From NCBI GenBank assembly GCA_964589825.1, contig CAZPUS010000023.1, positions 1 through 49,788 of the forward strand: DNA of 49,788 nucleotides, given 5' to 3'. Made by a program: the position numbers and the translations under genes. Below, piece by piece: positions 8,757 to 15,346 of this stretch; within the stretch, counting starts at the first letter, position 1; every line of letters begins with the position of its first letter. The notes beneath the pieces are model-generated. The model had not been told where the DNA came from and did not search any database. It saw only the letters and a program-made list of their open reading frames with translations. The DNA comes from CAZPUS01 sp964589825 (GTDB lineage Bacteria > Fibrobacterota > Chitinivibrionia > Chitinivibrionales > WJKA01).

Positions 8757-10295
8757 CTACTTGTTCTGGCTGTATCCTTCTTTGAGCCAGTTGCTTATAA
8801 TTGCCGACACATTCGAGGGCGACTCGTGCGACATCATTTCGACTTTTTCCAGCAACTCCGAGCTGCGCTGCATCTCTTCGGGAACTTCCTCGACATCCTC
8901 TTCCCGCTGCAGTTCAGGAACCTCGGGTATCGGCGGATTCATTGCATCCTTGACCGTATTGGCAACGTATCTGATCAAAAGAAGCACCATGATCCCCAGA
9001 AGCAGTATCACCCCGTATTTTACCAGCATCATAATGAATTCCTGCTGCTGCTGTTGCGCAAGGGCTCTTTGCTGCTGCTGCAGATGCATTCGGTCGAATT
9101 TAATGTTGGTCAGATTGAATTCATCTCCGCGCTCGAGGCTGTAGCCGACCGCGTTTTTAACCATATCCGAAAGCTTTTGTATCTCTTCGGGGCTTCGGGA
9201 CTCATACTGAGGTTTTTCTTCTTCTCCGTCTACGTATTTGCCGTCCACGACCACCGAAATCGAGAGACGGTTGATATTTCCCACCTCTTTTACCACGTGT
9301 TCCATGGTTTTGTTTATCTCGTAATTGGTTATGGATCGCTCTTGCTCGTGATCGCCCGTGGGTGCATTGGTCGTCTCTTTGCTGTTTCTTTCTTCGGAGC
9401 GAACCACTTTACCTTCGGGGTCGTATCGCTCCAGCGTACGGTTCACCTCGTCAAAGTTAAGGTCCGCCGCGATCCGTATACGGGCATTATCACTGCCTAC
9501 CACACTGTAGAGAAGCCCCTGGGCTTTCTTTTCGAGATAGCTTTCCACTTTGTGTTGCAGCTGTAAATTACGGGAGCTGACCAGCGCGGTTTCATCCTGT
9601 TTATACTGGCTTGAAAGCAGTTTCCCGCTCGCACTCACTATAGAAATATTTTTTGTTTCCAGCCCTTCGACACTCGAGGAGACCAGAAACGAAATACCCT
9701 TTATTTGCTCGGAAGCAAGTTCTTTGCCGATTCTCGGACGTATAACCACCGATGCTTTGGTATCTTTCTGTCTTTCGGTAAATACGCTCTCTTTGGGTTT
9801 TACTATATGTACCCGTGCATCGTCAACTTCGCTGAGTGAGCCGATTGTACGTTCCAGTTCTCCTTCGAGGGCGCGACGTGCGTTAAGTTTTTGCACGAAA
9901 TCGGACATTGCGATATTGGGTTTGTCGAATATTTCGTACCCCACGCCGTGTGACTGGGGCAGCCCTTCCCTGGCAAGATCCATACGGGCCTGATACAACT
10001 GTTTTTTCTTTACAAGTACCGCTGTCCCTTGGTTTCGCAGCTGGTAATCATACCCCTGGTTCTCGAGTTCTTCGGTGACAACAGAGGCCTCCTTTATCGG
10101 CAGATCTGAATAGAGCACTCTGTAGCCTCCAGCCTGTGCCTTTGCGCCACCGGTTCCACCCGACCACATTACTACCGCAATCATTCCGATAAATGTAAGG
10201 CCTACCACCGCAGAGGTGATGATTCTCTGCTGCAGTGAAAGCCGTTGCCAGATCTGTGCCAGTTGCGAAATGAGCTGTTTGAAAAAATCGCCCAT
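8757..10295 (-). CDS. fliF: flagellar MS-ring protein FliF
   Basis: This 512-residue inner-membrane protein polymerises into the MS ring, the base on which rod, export gate and C-ring assemble. Two membrane segments frame the periplasmic ring-building domains: one at about residues 25-44 (IITSAVVGLTFIGMIAVVMW) and one at about 420-441 (YGVILLLGIMVLLLIRYV). The periplasmic part has YRVLYSDLPIKEASVV and the secretin-like YEIFDKPNIAMSDFVQ region with ALEGELERTI, as in the family. The cytoplasmic tail (about 70 residues, ending with NVSAIISNWLKEGY) is the FliG-binding site. The start is supported by GGGAGG six bases upstream. It follows fliE by 26 bases and is followed by a terminator. Confidence 0.97.
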   Translation of the reverse strand: MGDFFKQLISQLAQIWQRLSLQQRIITSAVVGLTFIGMIAVVMWSGGTGGAKAQAGGYRVLYSDLPIKEASVVTEELENQGYDYQLRNQGTAVLVKKKQLYQARMDLAREGLPQSHGVGYEIFDKPNIAMSDFVQKLNARRALEGELERTIGSLSEVDDARVHIVKPKESVFTERQKDTKASVVIRPRIGKELASEQIKGISFLVSSSVEGLETKNISIVSASGKLLSSQYKQDETALVSSRNLQLQHKVESYLEKKAQGLLYSVVGSDNARIRIAADLNFDEVNRTLERYDPEGKVVRSEERNSKETTNAPTGDHEQERSITNYEINKTMEHVVKEVGNINRLSISVVVDGKYVDGEEEKPQYESRSPEEIQKLSDMVKNAVGYSLERGDEFNLTNIKFDRMHLQQQQRALAQQQQQEFIMMLVKYGVILLLGIMVLLLIRYVANTVKDAMNPPIPEVPELQREEDVEEVPEEMQRSSELLEKVEMMSHESPSNVSAIISNWLKEGYSQNK

Positions 10296-10321
10296 GGTTT
10301 ACCTCCCTGTGGCTGGCGGCA

Positions 10322-10627
10322 TTATTCCTGCCGCATGCGAGCAATATCCTCATAGGTTTTCATTATCTTATCGCGAAATTCCATCATGGTCGTATAAGCG
10401 TTTTTCGCTTCTTCCATCGCATCCTTGGCCTGATCGACATTATGTATCGCCTTCTGGATGTTCTCAAGGGATTGATCCGCTTCGGACTGCATTTTGTTTA
10501 CATCTTTCATAAAATCCTGCAGCGTTGCACGAAATTCGGACGCATCGTGTGATTTGCGGGACGATTCCGCGTTTCTGTTCGGCTCGGGAACCCGGCCGGC
10601 AGGATCGATATTGGGAACTGAGGTCAT
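10322..10627 (-). CDS. fliE: flagellar hook-basal body complex protein FliE
   Basis: This is a 101-residue FliE, the adaptor that joins the MS ring to the proximal rod and is exported early by the flagellar system. The start is placed at the ATG at 10627 (MTSVPNIDPA), which has AGGA about 8-10 bases upstream. An in-frame ATG nine codons earlier lacks such a site. The N-terminal half is a polar linker. The C-terminal half (from FRATLQDFMKDVNKMQ to NAYTTMMEFRDKIMKTYEDIARM) is the helical region that defines FliE, although the usual terminal MxI pattern is replaced by RMRQE. Position between flgC and fliF is the standard one. Confidence 0.9.
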   Translation of the reverse strand: MTSVPNIDPAGRVPEPNRNAESSRKSHDASEFRATLQDFMKDVNKMQSEADQSLENIQKAIHNVDQAKDAMEEAKNAYTTMMEFRDKIMKTYEDIARMRQE

Positions 10628-10663
10628 TATATATCCTTTCGTGACTGGTAACACGTTTTTTGT

Positions 10664-10933
10664 TCAGGCATATGCATCGAAATTTGTCCCTTTCTGCTGC
10701 CGCACACCGGTATCCTGTGTGGTGCGGGTCGAAGGTCTGCTATTCTGCGGCGTGGTACGATATGCTGATAAAAGTGAGGAGCCGGAGCTTCGGGCTGACG
10801 TGGCGTCCGCTTTGCCCTGCCGACCGGCCTGACGTGCGACTGCAACACCGGGATTGCGCTGTCTGGCCTGCTGCGTCAGTTTCAAAAACTGCGAAAGTGC
10901 CTCGTTATGTGCTGTCGATGTGGTTACGTTCAT
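10664..10933 (-). CDS. small unknown protein in the flagellar operon
   Basis: This is an 89-residue, polar and basic protein (rich in Q, R, S and T) with no signal peptide, membrane segment or motif I recognise. GGGGAG lies 8 bases before the ATG. It sits 18 bases after flgC and 36 before fliE, so it belongs to the same transcript. The first 35 residues look helical (ALSQFLKLTQQARQR) and the rest looks disordered, the profile of a small export substrate or an assembly factor. The slot between flgC and fliE is normally empty. A flagellar role is inferred from context alone. Confidence 0.65.
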   Translation of the reverse strand: MNVTTSTAHNEALSQFLKLTQQARQRNPGVAVARQAGRQGKADATSARSSGSSLLSAYRTTPQNSRPSTRTTQDTGVRQQKGTNFDAYA

Positions 10934-10951
10934 GGTTATGTCTCCCCGCTA

Positions 10952-11458
10952 TTAAATCTTGAGCGCTTCCAGCAGCATCGATTTTGAAGAATTGAATGCG
11001 GTCACGTTCGCTTCATATGCCCGTGTTGCCGCAATCATGTTCGTCATCTCTTTTATCGGGTTGATATTGGGCTTTTCCACATAACCCTGCCCGTTTGCAT
11101 CGGGATGAGAAGGATCGTACACCATTTTCGGCGGTCTGCTGTCTTTGCGTATTTCAGCCACTTCGACCCCGTTACCGAAAAAGTTTTTTGTCTGTATATA
11201 GGGTGAAGGAGGAATACGCATATGACTGCTGTGCGTCGATTCTCCCTGCATATGTGACTCTCTGTTTATAATCCGGGTGTCCTGATTGCCCGACTCTGCC
11301 TTGAACACCACATGTTGACGACGGTAGGGGCCCCCTTCTTCGGTACGTGTTGTTTCCACATTCGCAAGGTTCGAAGAGATCACGTTCTGGCGTATCCGCT
11401 GCGCATGCATTCCGGATGCGCTTATCTGTAATCCCCCAAACATATCGCTCAATGCCAT
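10952..11458 (-). CDS. flgC: flagellar proximal rod protein FlgC
   Basis: This 168-residue rod protein belongs to the axial family. The N-terminal heptad region contains the signature SASGMHAQRIRQNVISSNLANVET (residues about 13-36), and the C-terminal helix contains EMTNMIAATRAYEANVTAFNSSKSMLLEALKI. The middle has the GVEV...DSRPPKMVYDPSHPDANGQGYVEKPNIN block typical of FlgC rather than FlgB or FlgG. The family is commonly about 135-150 residues; the extra length is in the middle. AAGGAG lies just before the ATG. It is the first gene of its transcript, 52 bases or so downstream of the predicted sigma54 start. flgB, usually its upstream partner, is not in the window. Confidence 0.96.
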   Translation of the reverse strand: MALSDMFGGLQISASGMHAQRIRQNVISSNLANVETTRTEEGGPYRRQHVVFKAESGNQDTRIINRESHMQGESTHSSHMRIPPSPYIQTKNFFGNGVEVAEIRKDSRPPKMVYDPSHPDANGQGYVEKPNINPIKEMTNMIAATRAYEANVTAFNSSKSMLLEALKI

Positions 11459-11520
11459 AATTCACTCCTTTTTTGTGCATAGCGCATTTATTTACTTTCG
11501 CGCCACCGGTCTTAAAATAC

Positions 11521-11537
11521 AGCAATGAGCGTGCCAA
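11521..11537 (-). promoter_or_regulatory. sigma54 (RpoN) promoter of the flgC operon
   Basis: The minus strand reads TTGGCACGCTCATTGCT, with GG and GC exactly 10 bases apart and the flanking bases matching the TGGCAC-N5-TTGCW consensus. Transcription would start near 11510, about 50 bases upstream of flgC. Sigma54 control of rod and hook-basal-body genes is established in many flagellated bacteria. Confidence 0.85.
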
Positions 11538-11657
11538 ATGAGGGCTCTGTGGATAGCGAATGTGACGAGCGATTTTACATTGTTCCTATTTCCTTTTATT
11601 TCATCGCATTATATTCTCCTTGCCTGAATTTTTTATGCATCTTCCGAAAAAAAAGGC

Positions 11658-11684
11658 TAAAGTGGGGAAAAAAAGTGCCGATAT
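11658..11684 (+). promoter_or_regulatory. sigma28 (FliA)-type promoter facing away from the flagellar operon
   Basis: TAAAGTGG (11658-11665) and GCCGATAT (11677-11684) are separated by exactly 11 bases. The enteric FliA consensus is TAAAGTTT-N11-GCCGATAA, so 13 of 16 positions match with exact spacing. The next plus-strand gene begins 3.6 kb away, and a terminator follows within about 110 bases. Confidence 0.65.
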
Positions 11685-11690
11685 AGGGAA

Positions 11691-11794
11691 GCATTTATTT
11701 CCGCTCATAGGGAATTTTTTGCACGATAGCCCAATGCGGACCCGGAACGGGCCCTGCCATTTCATATGCATGCACAGCTGCACCTGTGTTTTTT
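11691..11794 (+). ncRNA. candidate sigma28-dependent small RNA
   Basis: A transcript started at the sigma28-type promoter and ended at the terminator at 11772-11794 would be about 104 nt. No convincing gene is encoded. The only ATG-initiated frame spanning it (from 11734) gives about 20 residues with no ribosome binding site. An internal short hairpin (CCCG-GAA-CGGG, near 11741-11751) is visible in addition to the terminator. The 3' end overlaps the last bases of the convergent cobT gene. A leaderless micro-peptide or a cobT antisense effect are alternatives. The rest of the 11459-11792 interval holds the sigma54 promoter and nothing else I can identify. Confidence 0.45.
11772..11794 (+). terminator. 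intrinsic terminator of the short sigma28 transcript
   Basis: CACAG (11773-11777) and CTGTG (11784-11788) form a stem around CTGCAC, followed by six T (11789-11794). The T-run is only on the plus strand; the minus strand after cobT has no T-tract here. The terminator therefore serves a plus transcript. Confidence 0.6.
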
Positions 11795-12872
11795 AGTGCT
11801 CGCTCTCCCTGGATACTCCGGCATCTGAAAACGATGCCATATCACGCATGACCGCACACCCGGCATCGACGACATCCATTGCCAGCACCGCGCCGGTCCC
11901 TTCACCGAGCCGCATTTGGAGATCGAGAAGCGGCCTCTGGCCTGTAAATTCACAAGCACTTTGCTGCGCGGGCTCCACAGAGGCATGGCCGACAAAAAGA
12001 TACTCCCTTATGCGCGGTTCAAGCAGCACTGCACAGCATCCTGCCGCAGTCGAAATCAGCCCGTCCAGCATCACCATCATTCCGCGCGAGGCTGCCGCAA
12101 GTGCCGCCCCGGTCATACCGGCGATTTCGTATCCTCCGATTTTATACAGTATATCGAGGGCATCGTCAGCGCGGGGCGAATGAAGATCGAGCGCCTTTTC
12201 GATCGCTTCGGCTTTTACGGCAAGTGCCGCATCGTCTATTCCGGTTCCCCGTCCGGCGGCCTTGTGCGCATCGAGTCCTGTTATTGCGCATACAATAGCG
12301 GCAGCAGAAGTTGTGTTGCCGATTCCCATCTCGCCGAGACCCACGATGTGCGGCGACGAATCCGGCGGACAACACTCATCGACGGTTTCGATACCGTTTT
12401 GCAGCGCAGCCTCCGCCTGTGCGGGTGACATGGCGGGCTGCGTTGTAAAATCGGCACTTCCCTGCGCCACTTTTCTGTGGATACATCGATCCTCAAGAAA
12501 ACCGAGATCCCCTTTGACTCCGGCATCGATTACATGCATGTCGACATTCCGTCTGCGACACAACACATTAATAGCCGCACCGCCGTTGCAGAAATTCGCG
12601 ACCATCTGCACCGTCACTTCGGACGGAAATGCAGATACTCCCTGCTGAGTCACTCCATGATCGCCCGCAAAGACCAGGTGCAGTTTTCGTCCCGCATCCG
12701 GCTCGAGCGTGTTCTGAATGCAGCATGCACGCACGGCACACTCCTCGAGACGTCCCAGGGAGCCTTTCGGTTTGGTCTTGTTGTCGTTTTTTTCCTGCGC
12801 CCGATCCTTAAGATGTGCGGTGGTTTCGGGTATACGGGGCTTGATAAATTTTTTTGCGGAGGGTTTTGTCAT
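11793..12872 (-). CDS. cobT: nicotinate-nucleotide-dimethylbenzimidazole phosphoribosyltransferase CobT
   Basis: CobT makes alpha-ribazole 5'-phosphate from dimethylbenzimidazole and nicotinate mononucleotide for the lower ligand of cobalamin. The start is set at the ATG at 12872 (MTKPSAKKF), with AAGGA seven or so bases upstream, giving 359 residues, the usual length. Family blocks are all present: KPKGSLGRLEE, FAGDHGVTQQGVSAFPSEVT, NGGAAINVL, the nucleotide-site GEMGIGNTTSAAA, GYEIAGMTGAALAAA, and the C-terminal RLGEGTGAVLAM whose glutamate corresponds to the catalytic base of characterised CobT. No other cobalamin genes are nearby and no cobalamin riboswitch is visible upstream, so it stands alone, perhaps for salvage. 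Confidence 0.96.
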   Translation of the reverse strand: MTKPSAKKFIKPRIPETTAHLKDRAQEKNDNKTKPKGSLGRLEECAVRACCIQNTLEPDAGRKLHLVFAGDHGVTQQGVSAFPSEVTVQMVANFCNGGAAINVLCRRRNVDMHVIDAGVKGDLGFLEDRCIHRKVAQGSADFTTQPAMSPAQAEAALQNGIETVDECCPPDSSPHIVGLGEMGIGNTTSAAAIVCAITGLDAHKAAGRGTGIDDAALAVKAEAIEKALDLHSPRADDALDILYKIGGYEIAGMTGAALAAASRGMMVMLDGLISTAAGCCAVLLEPRIREYLFVGHASVEPAQQSACEFTGQRPLLDLQMRLGEGTGAVLAMDVVDAGCAVMRDMASFSDAGVSRESEH

Positions 12873-12906
12873 TATAATTCCTTTCTCACACGCTGAAATG
12901 AATGAT

Positions 12907-13001
12907 GATGTGGTGTGCACAAACGCGTGCAATCCGCACGAATTCTGTAGTATCGTGGTATTATCCTGCGAGGCACATATCTGACAAACGCTCAAGTTAG
13001 G
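12907..13001 (-). repeat. possible degenerate copy of the intergenic repeat (minus orientation)
   Basis: Reading the minus strand upstream of cobT, CCTAACTTGAGCGTTTGT resembles the CCTGAA-GAGCG-TTGT head of the repeat at 25598. About 75 bases on there is CACGCGTTTGTGCAC, loosely like the tail of the copy at 18742. The match is partial and could be coincidental. Confidence 0.3.
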
Positions 13002-13036
13002 TCATATGAAAAAATGGCCATTATCACTCGGATACA

Positions 13037-15031
13037 TCAATAGACAAGCTCTATCATCTGATGACAACGAAAGCGATCTATATGCAACATTACCGCACCG
13101 TTGCCGGCTTCGCTCGCTTCAAGTTTTTGGTTCTGCGGCTGAAGAAAAACACCCGTCACCCGCTCCGGCAGTCTGAGTGTAATATCGATATCGTGAAGCC
13201 GGGGTATATCGTCGATCACTTCGATGGTATCGCTGCGAAGCTGCCGCGGTGCATAGAGCAAATGAAGCACATACCGATTTTTATGTGGCTGATGATTGAG
13301 CATTACCTGTGCCTGGGAGGGCAGATTGGTTTCGAGCCGTTTACCATCCTTTAAGAGCAGGTTCAAACAATTGCGGACATAATGGAGATAAGCGGCGGCA
13401 CCATATTCACGATAGATGGTAAATACGGGATGTGCCAGATACATTACCGAATCCTTCACGGCACCCGCATCGTATTTGCTCGGATCCGGACGATTCGGTG
13501 CGTGCCGATGGCTGCAGAAATGACGAAACGTGCGATTGAAGTAGGGGTCCACCACTTTTCCGAGCGACACGCCGTCTTGCACTGCAATACGCTGGCTGCT
13601 GCGATACATTACAAATGGTGAGGTTATAAAATACGGTCGCACACACTCGGCCGGCAGGATATAGTCGGGACAGAATTCACTCTCGCCCTTGTATTCCACC
13701 CCTGCATCGAATAAAAAATGCTGCTGTTGCTGCGATAATCCGCTTTTGCCGCTAAGCAGTAGCGCACCGCCATTGCCCACAAAACCATCGAGTTTCTCCT
13801 TGAGCGTCTGATCGACCGCTATATCGTCGGGCAATACGATACATTTGTATCGGCTAAAATCGATTTCATCGTCTATCACATCGAATAAAAAATGGCTCTG
13901 CATCAGTATCCTCGCTGCACCGGTATCCGCATCGTTACTGTTGTGTTCAGCGGTCTGCATCGCCTGAGAAGAAAGCAGCGCCACATCCGCCACCGGCTGC
14001 GCGTTTTCGCACCACGGTTCTTTCTCAGCCACTTCTGCATACGCATCTCCAATAAGAGTGTATGTGGACGGATCGAGTTTTGCTTCAGGATGCAGTTGAT
14101 CTCCCACACTGCATTTTGCATTCAGTGCAAGCATCGCACTGCATTCGTATTTCAGCGCATCGGGATGTTTGAATCCGCCGAATTCGCCCCATGAGGTATG
14201 AAATTTACCGGTCATTCCCAGAAAATCAAACGGCAGCTTTGCTGCATATTTTGCTGATACCGTAAAATGATCGTACCCCCACCCCCCCGTGGGAAGCGAT
14301 TCTATTTCAAGGTGTGAAAAATACTTGTGAAGCTTTCTTTCGCCCCTTACTACACGATCGGTATTATGGAATACCGCCATCGCAGGATTTAGCACCCTTG
14401 CCGCCCCGGTAGCTCGTGCCAGATAGTTTTCGAGAACGGCACGTGCACATTTCTGCCGGTCGTCAGGATTCTGTGCATCCCATCCGTTACGTTCCATAAA
14501 CTCCATACACCAGGGACAACAACAGTGCGACTGAGAAACAATATCGAGGAAAATGCCGTCCGCATCCGGAAACAGCGTTACCACCTCCTCTATTTGCCGG
14601 CAGAGATAATCGAGATAGGGAGTATTAAAACAAAGCGTATGAAAACCCGGCTCTACAGGAGCGGCAACCCATCCCGCATAACAGCCGTGGACATCGATTT
14701 CCCGCCATTGCGGATTGGTACGGGCTATTACATTGTCCAACCCGGCGGAAATATAAACCGGTGCATTGATATCCGCCGCCTTGCAGGCTCTGAACTGGGC
14801 ATCGAGTAGATTAAATGAAAGATTGGGATGCATGGTTCCCACTTCGGTGGGATGATAACTCCATCCGTGATGGCACTTGGCAAAAAGAGTGATCGAGTCG
14901 ACATTCGCAGCTTTCAGGGTACGCGTCCATTCATTGCTGTCGAACGACCTGCCTATGTTTTTTATAGCCTCCGAGGTATGAAAATCGAGATGTACCTGCC
15001 TGAACGGTAAGAAATTAGACATAATATTCAT
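13037..15031 (-). CDS. GHL6-like putative glycoside hydrolase with trimerisation-type domain
   Basis: This is a cytoplasmic protein of about 664 residues without signal peptide. The N-terminal 350 residues form a TIM-barrel of the hypothetical glycosyl hydrolase 6 / GH42-like type. It opens with QVHLDFHTSE, then ITLFAKCHHGWSYHPTEVG and the strand-end DADGIFLDIVSQSHCCCPWCMEFM. The middle (about 360-480: DVALLSSQAMQ...YKCIVLPDDIAVD...GNGGALLLSG) matches the class I amidotransferase-like beta-galactosidase trimerisation fold. The end is a beta domain. An aspartate in IFLDIV is a possible catalytic residue, inferred only. The start at 15031 was preferred; 15022 is equally possible. A perfect inverted repeat lies just upstream, suggesting sugar-responsive control. 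Substrate is unknown; alpha-fucosidase- or galactosidase-like activity is a guess. Confidence 0.75.
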   Translation of the reverse strand: MNIMSNFLPFRQVHLDFHTSEAIKNIGRSFDSNEWTRTLKAANVDSITLFAKCHHGWSYHPTEVGTMHPNLSFNLLDAQFRACKAADINAPVYISAGLDNVIARTNPQWREIDVHGCYAGWVAAPVEPGFHTLCFNTPYLDYLCRQIEEVVTLFPDADGIFLDIVSQSHCCCPWCMEFMERNGWDAQNPDDRQKCARAVLENYLARATGAARVLNPAMAVFHNTDRVVRGERKLHKYFSHLEIESLPTGGWGYDHFTVSAKYAAKLPFDFLGMTGKFHTSWGEFGGFKHPDALKYECSAMLALNAKCSVGDQLHPEAKLDPSTYTLIGDAYAEVAEKEPWCENAQPVADVALLSSQAMQTAEHNSNDADTGAARILMQSHFLFDVIDDEIDFSRYKCIVLPDDIAVDQTLKEKLDGFVGNGGALLLSGKSGLSQQQQHFLFDAGVEYKGESEFCPDYILPAECVRPYFITSPFVMYRSSQRIAVQDGVSLGKVVDPYFNRTFRHFCSHRHAPNRPDPSKYDAGAVKDSVMYLAHPVFTIYREYGAAAYLHYVRNCLNLLLKDGKRLETNLPSQAQVMLNHQPHKNRYVLHLLYAPRQLRSDTIEVIDDIPRLHDIDITLRLPERVTGVFLQPQNQKLEASEAGNGAVMLHIDRFRCHQMIELVY

Positions 15032-15068
15032 TCCGTACGTTCTTTTTTTAAATATGTTGCATAATTGG

Positions 15069-15094
15069 TCCGGCAATGTGTGGATTTTGCCGGA
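15069..15094. promoter_or_regulatory. perfect inverted repeat upstream of the GHL6-like gene (operator or leader hairpin)
   Basis: TCCGGCAA (15069-15076) and TTGCCGGA (15087-15094) are perfect inverted copies separated by 10 bases. They lie 38-63 bases before the start of the minus-strand glycosidase gene. No T-run follows on either strand, so it is not an intrinsic terminator. A repressor operator is the simplest reading. Of the wider divergent gap 15032-15346, the remainder holds a weak repeat relative and the plus-strand promoter. Confidence 0.5.
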
Positions 15095-15146
15095 GGGAAT
15101 ATAAAATAGTAATTAATACCGTAATGAATGAACTACGCGCTGCAGT

Positions 15147-15185
15147 TTAGTGTCTTGTCAGTGGTCTCTTCGGATTAAATGTAAA
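15147..15185 (+). repeat. weak partial relative of the intergenic repeat
   Basis: TGTCTTGTCAGTGGTCTCTT followed about 15 bases later by GTAAATAG resembles the tail of the copy at 44938 (CTTGTCGGTTGTCTCTTGG and AAAAATAG). The head of the repeat is not recognisable at the expected distance. It may be a fragment or chance. Confidence 0.25.
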
Positions 15186-15260
15186 TAGAAAGCATATAAT
15201 GTCACATCTTTTGGGAAAATAGTCAATGAAGATGACACTTTTACCTGGTTGCAAAAACTA

Positions 15261-15289
15261 TTGATTTTATTATCTTATATTGTTATAAT
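15261..15289 (+). promoter_or_regulatory. sigma70-type promoter of the pectate-lyase-like gene
   Basis: TTGATT (15261-15266) and TATAAT (15284-15289) are separated by exactly 17 bases in a very A/T-rich stretch, about 50 bases upstream of the gene start. Confidence 0.7.
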
Positions 15290-15346
15290 AAGTTGTGATA
15301 GACAATCTGCTGCATTTATTCACATCCATAAGGAGCTCAACATCTC

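Noticed and set aside
12873..13036. Possible cobalamin riboswitch upstream of cobT
   Set aside because: The conserved B12-box and GCCACTG elements are not present on the minus strand, and the leader is too short for a full cobalamin riboswitch.
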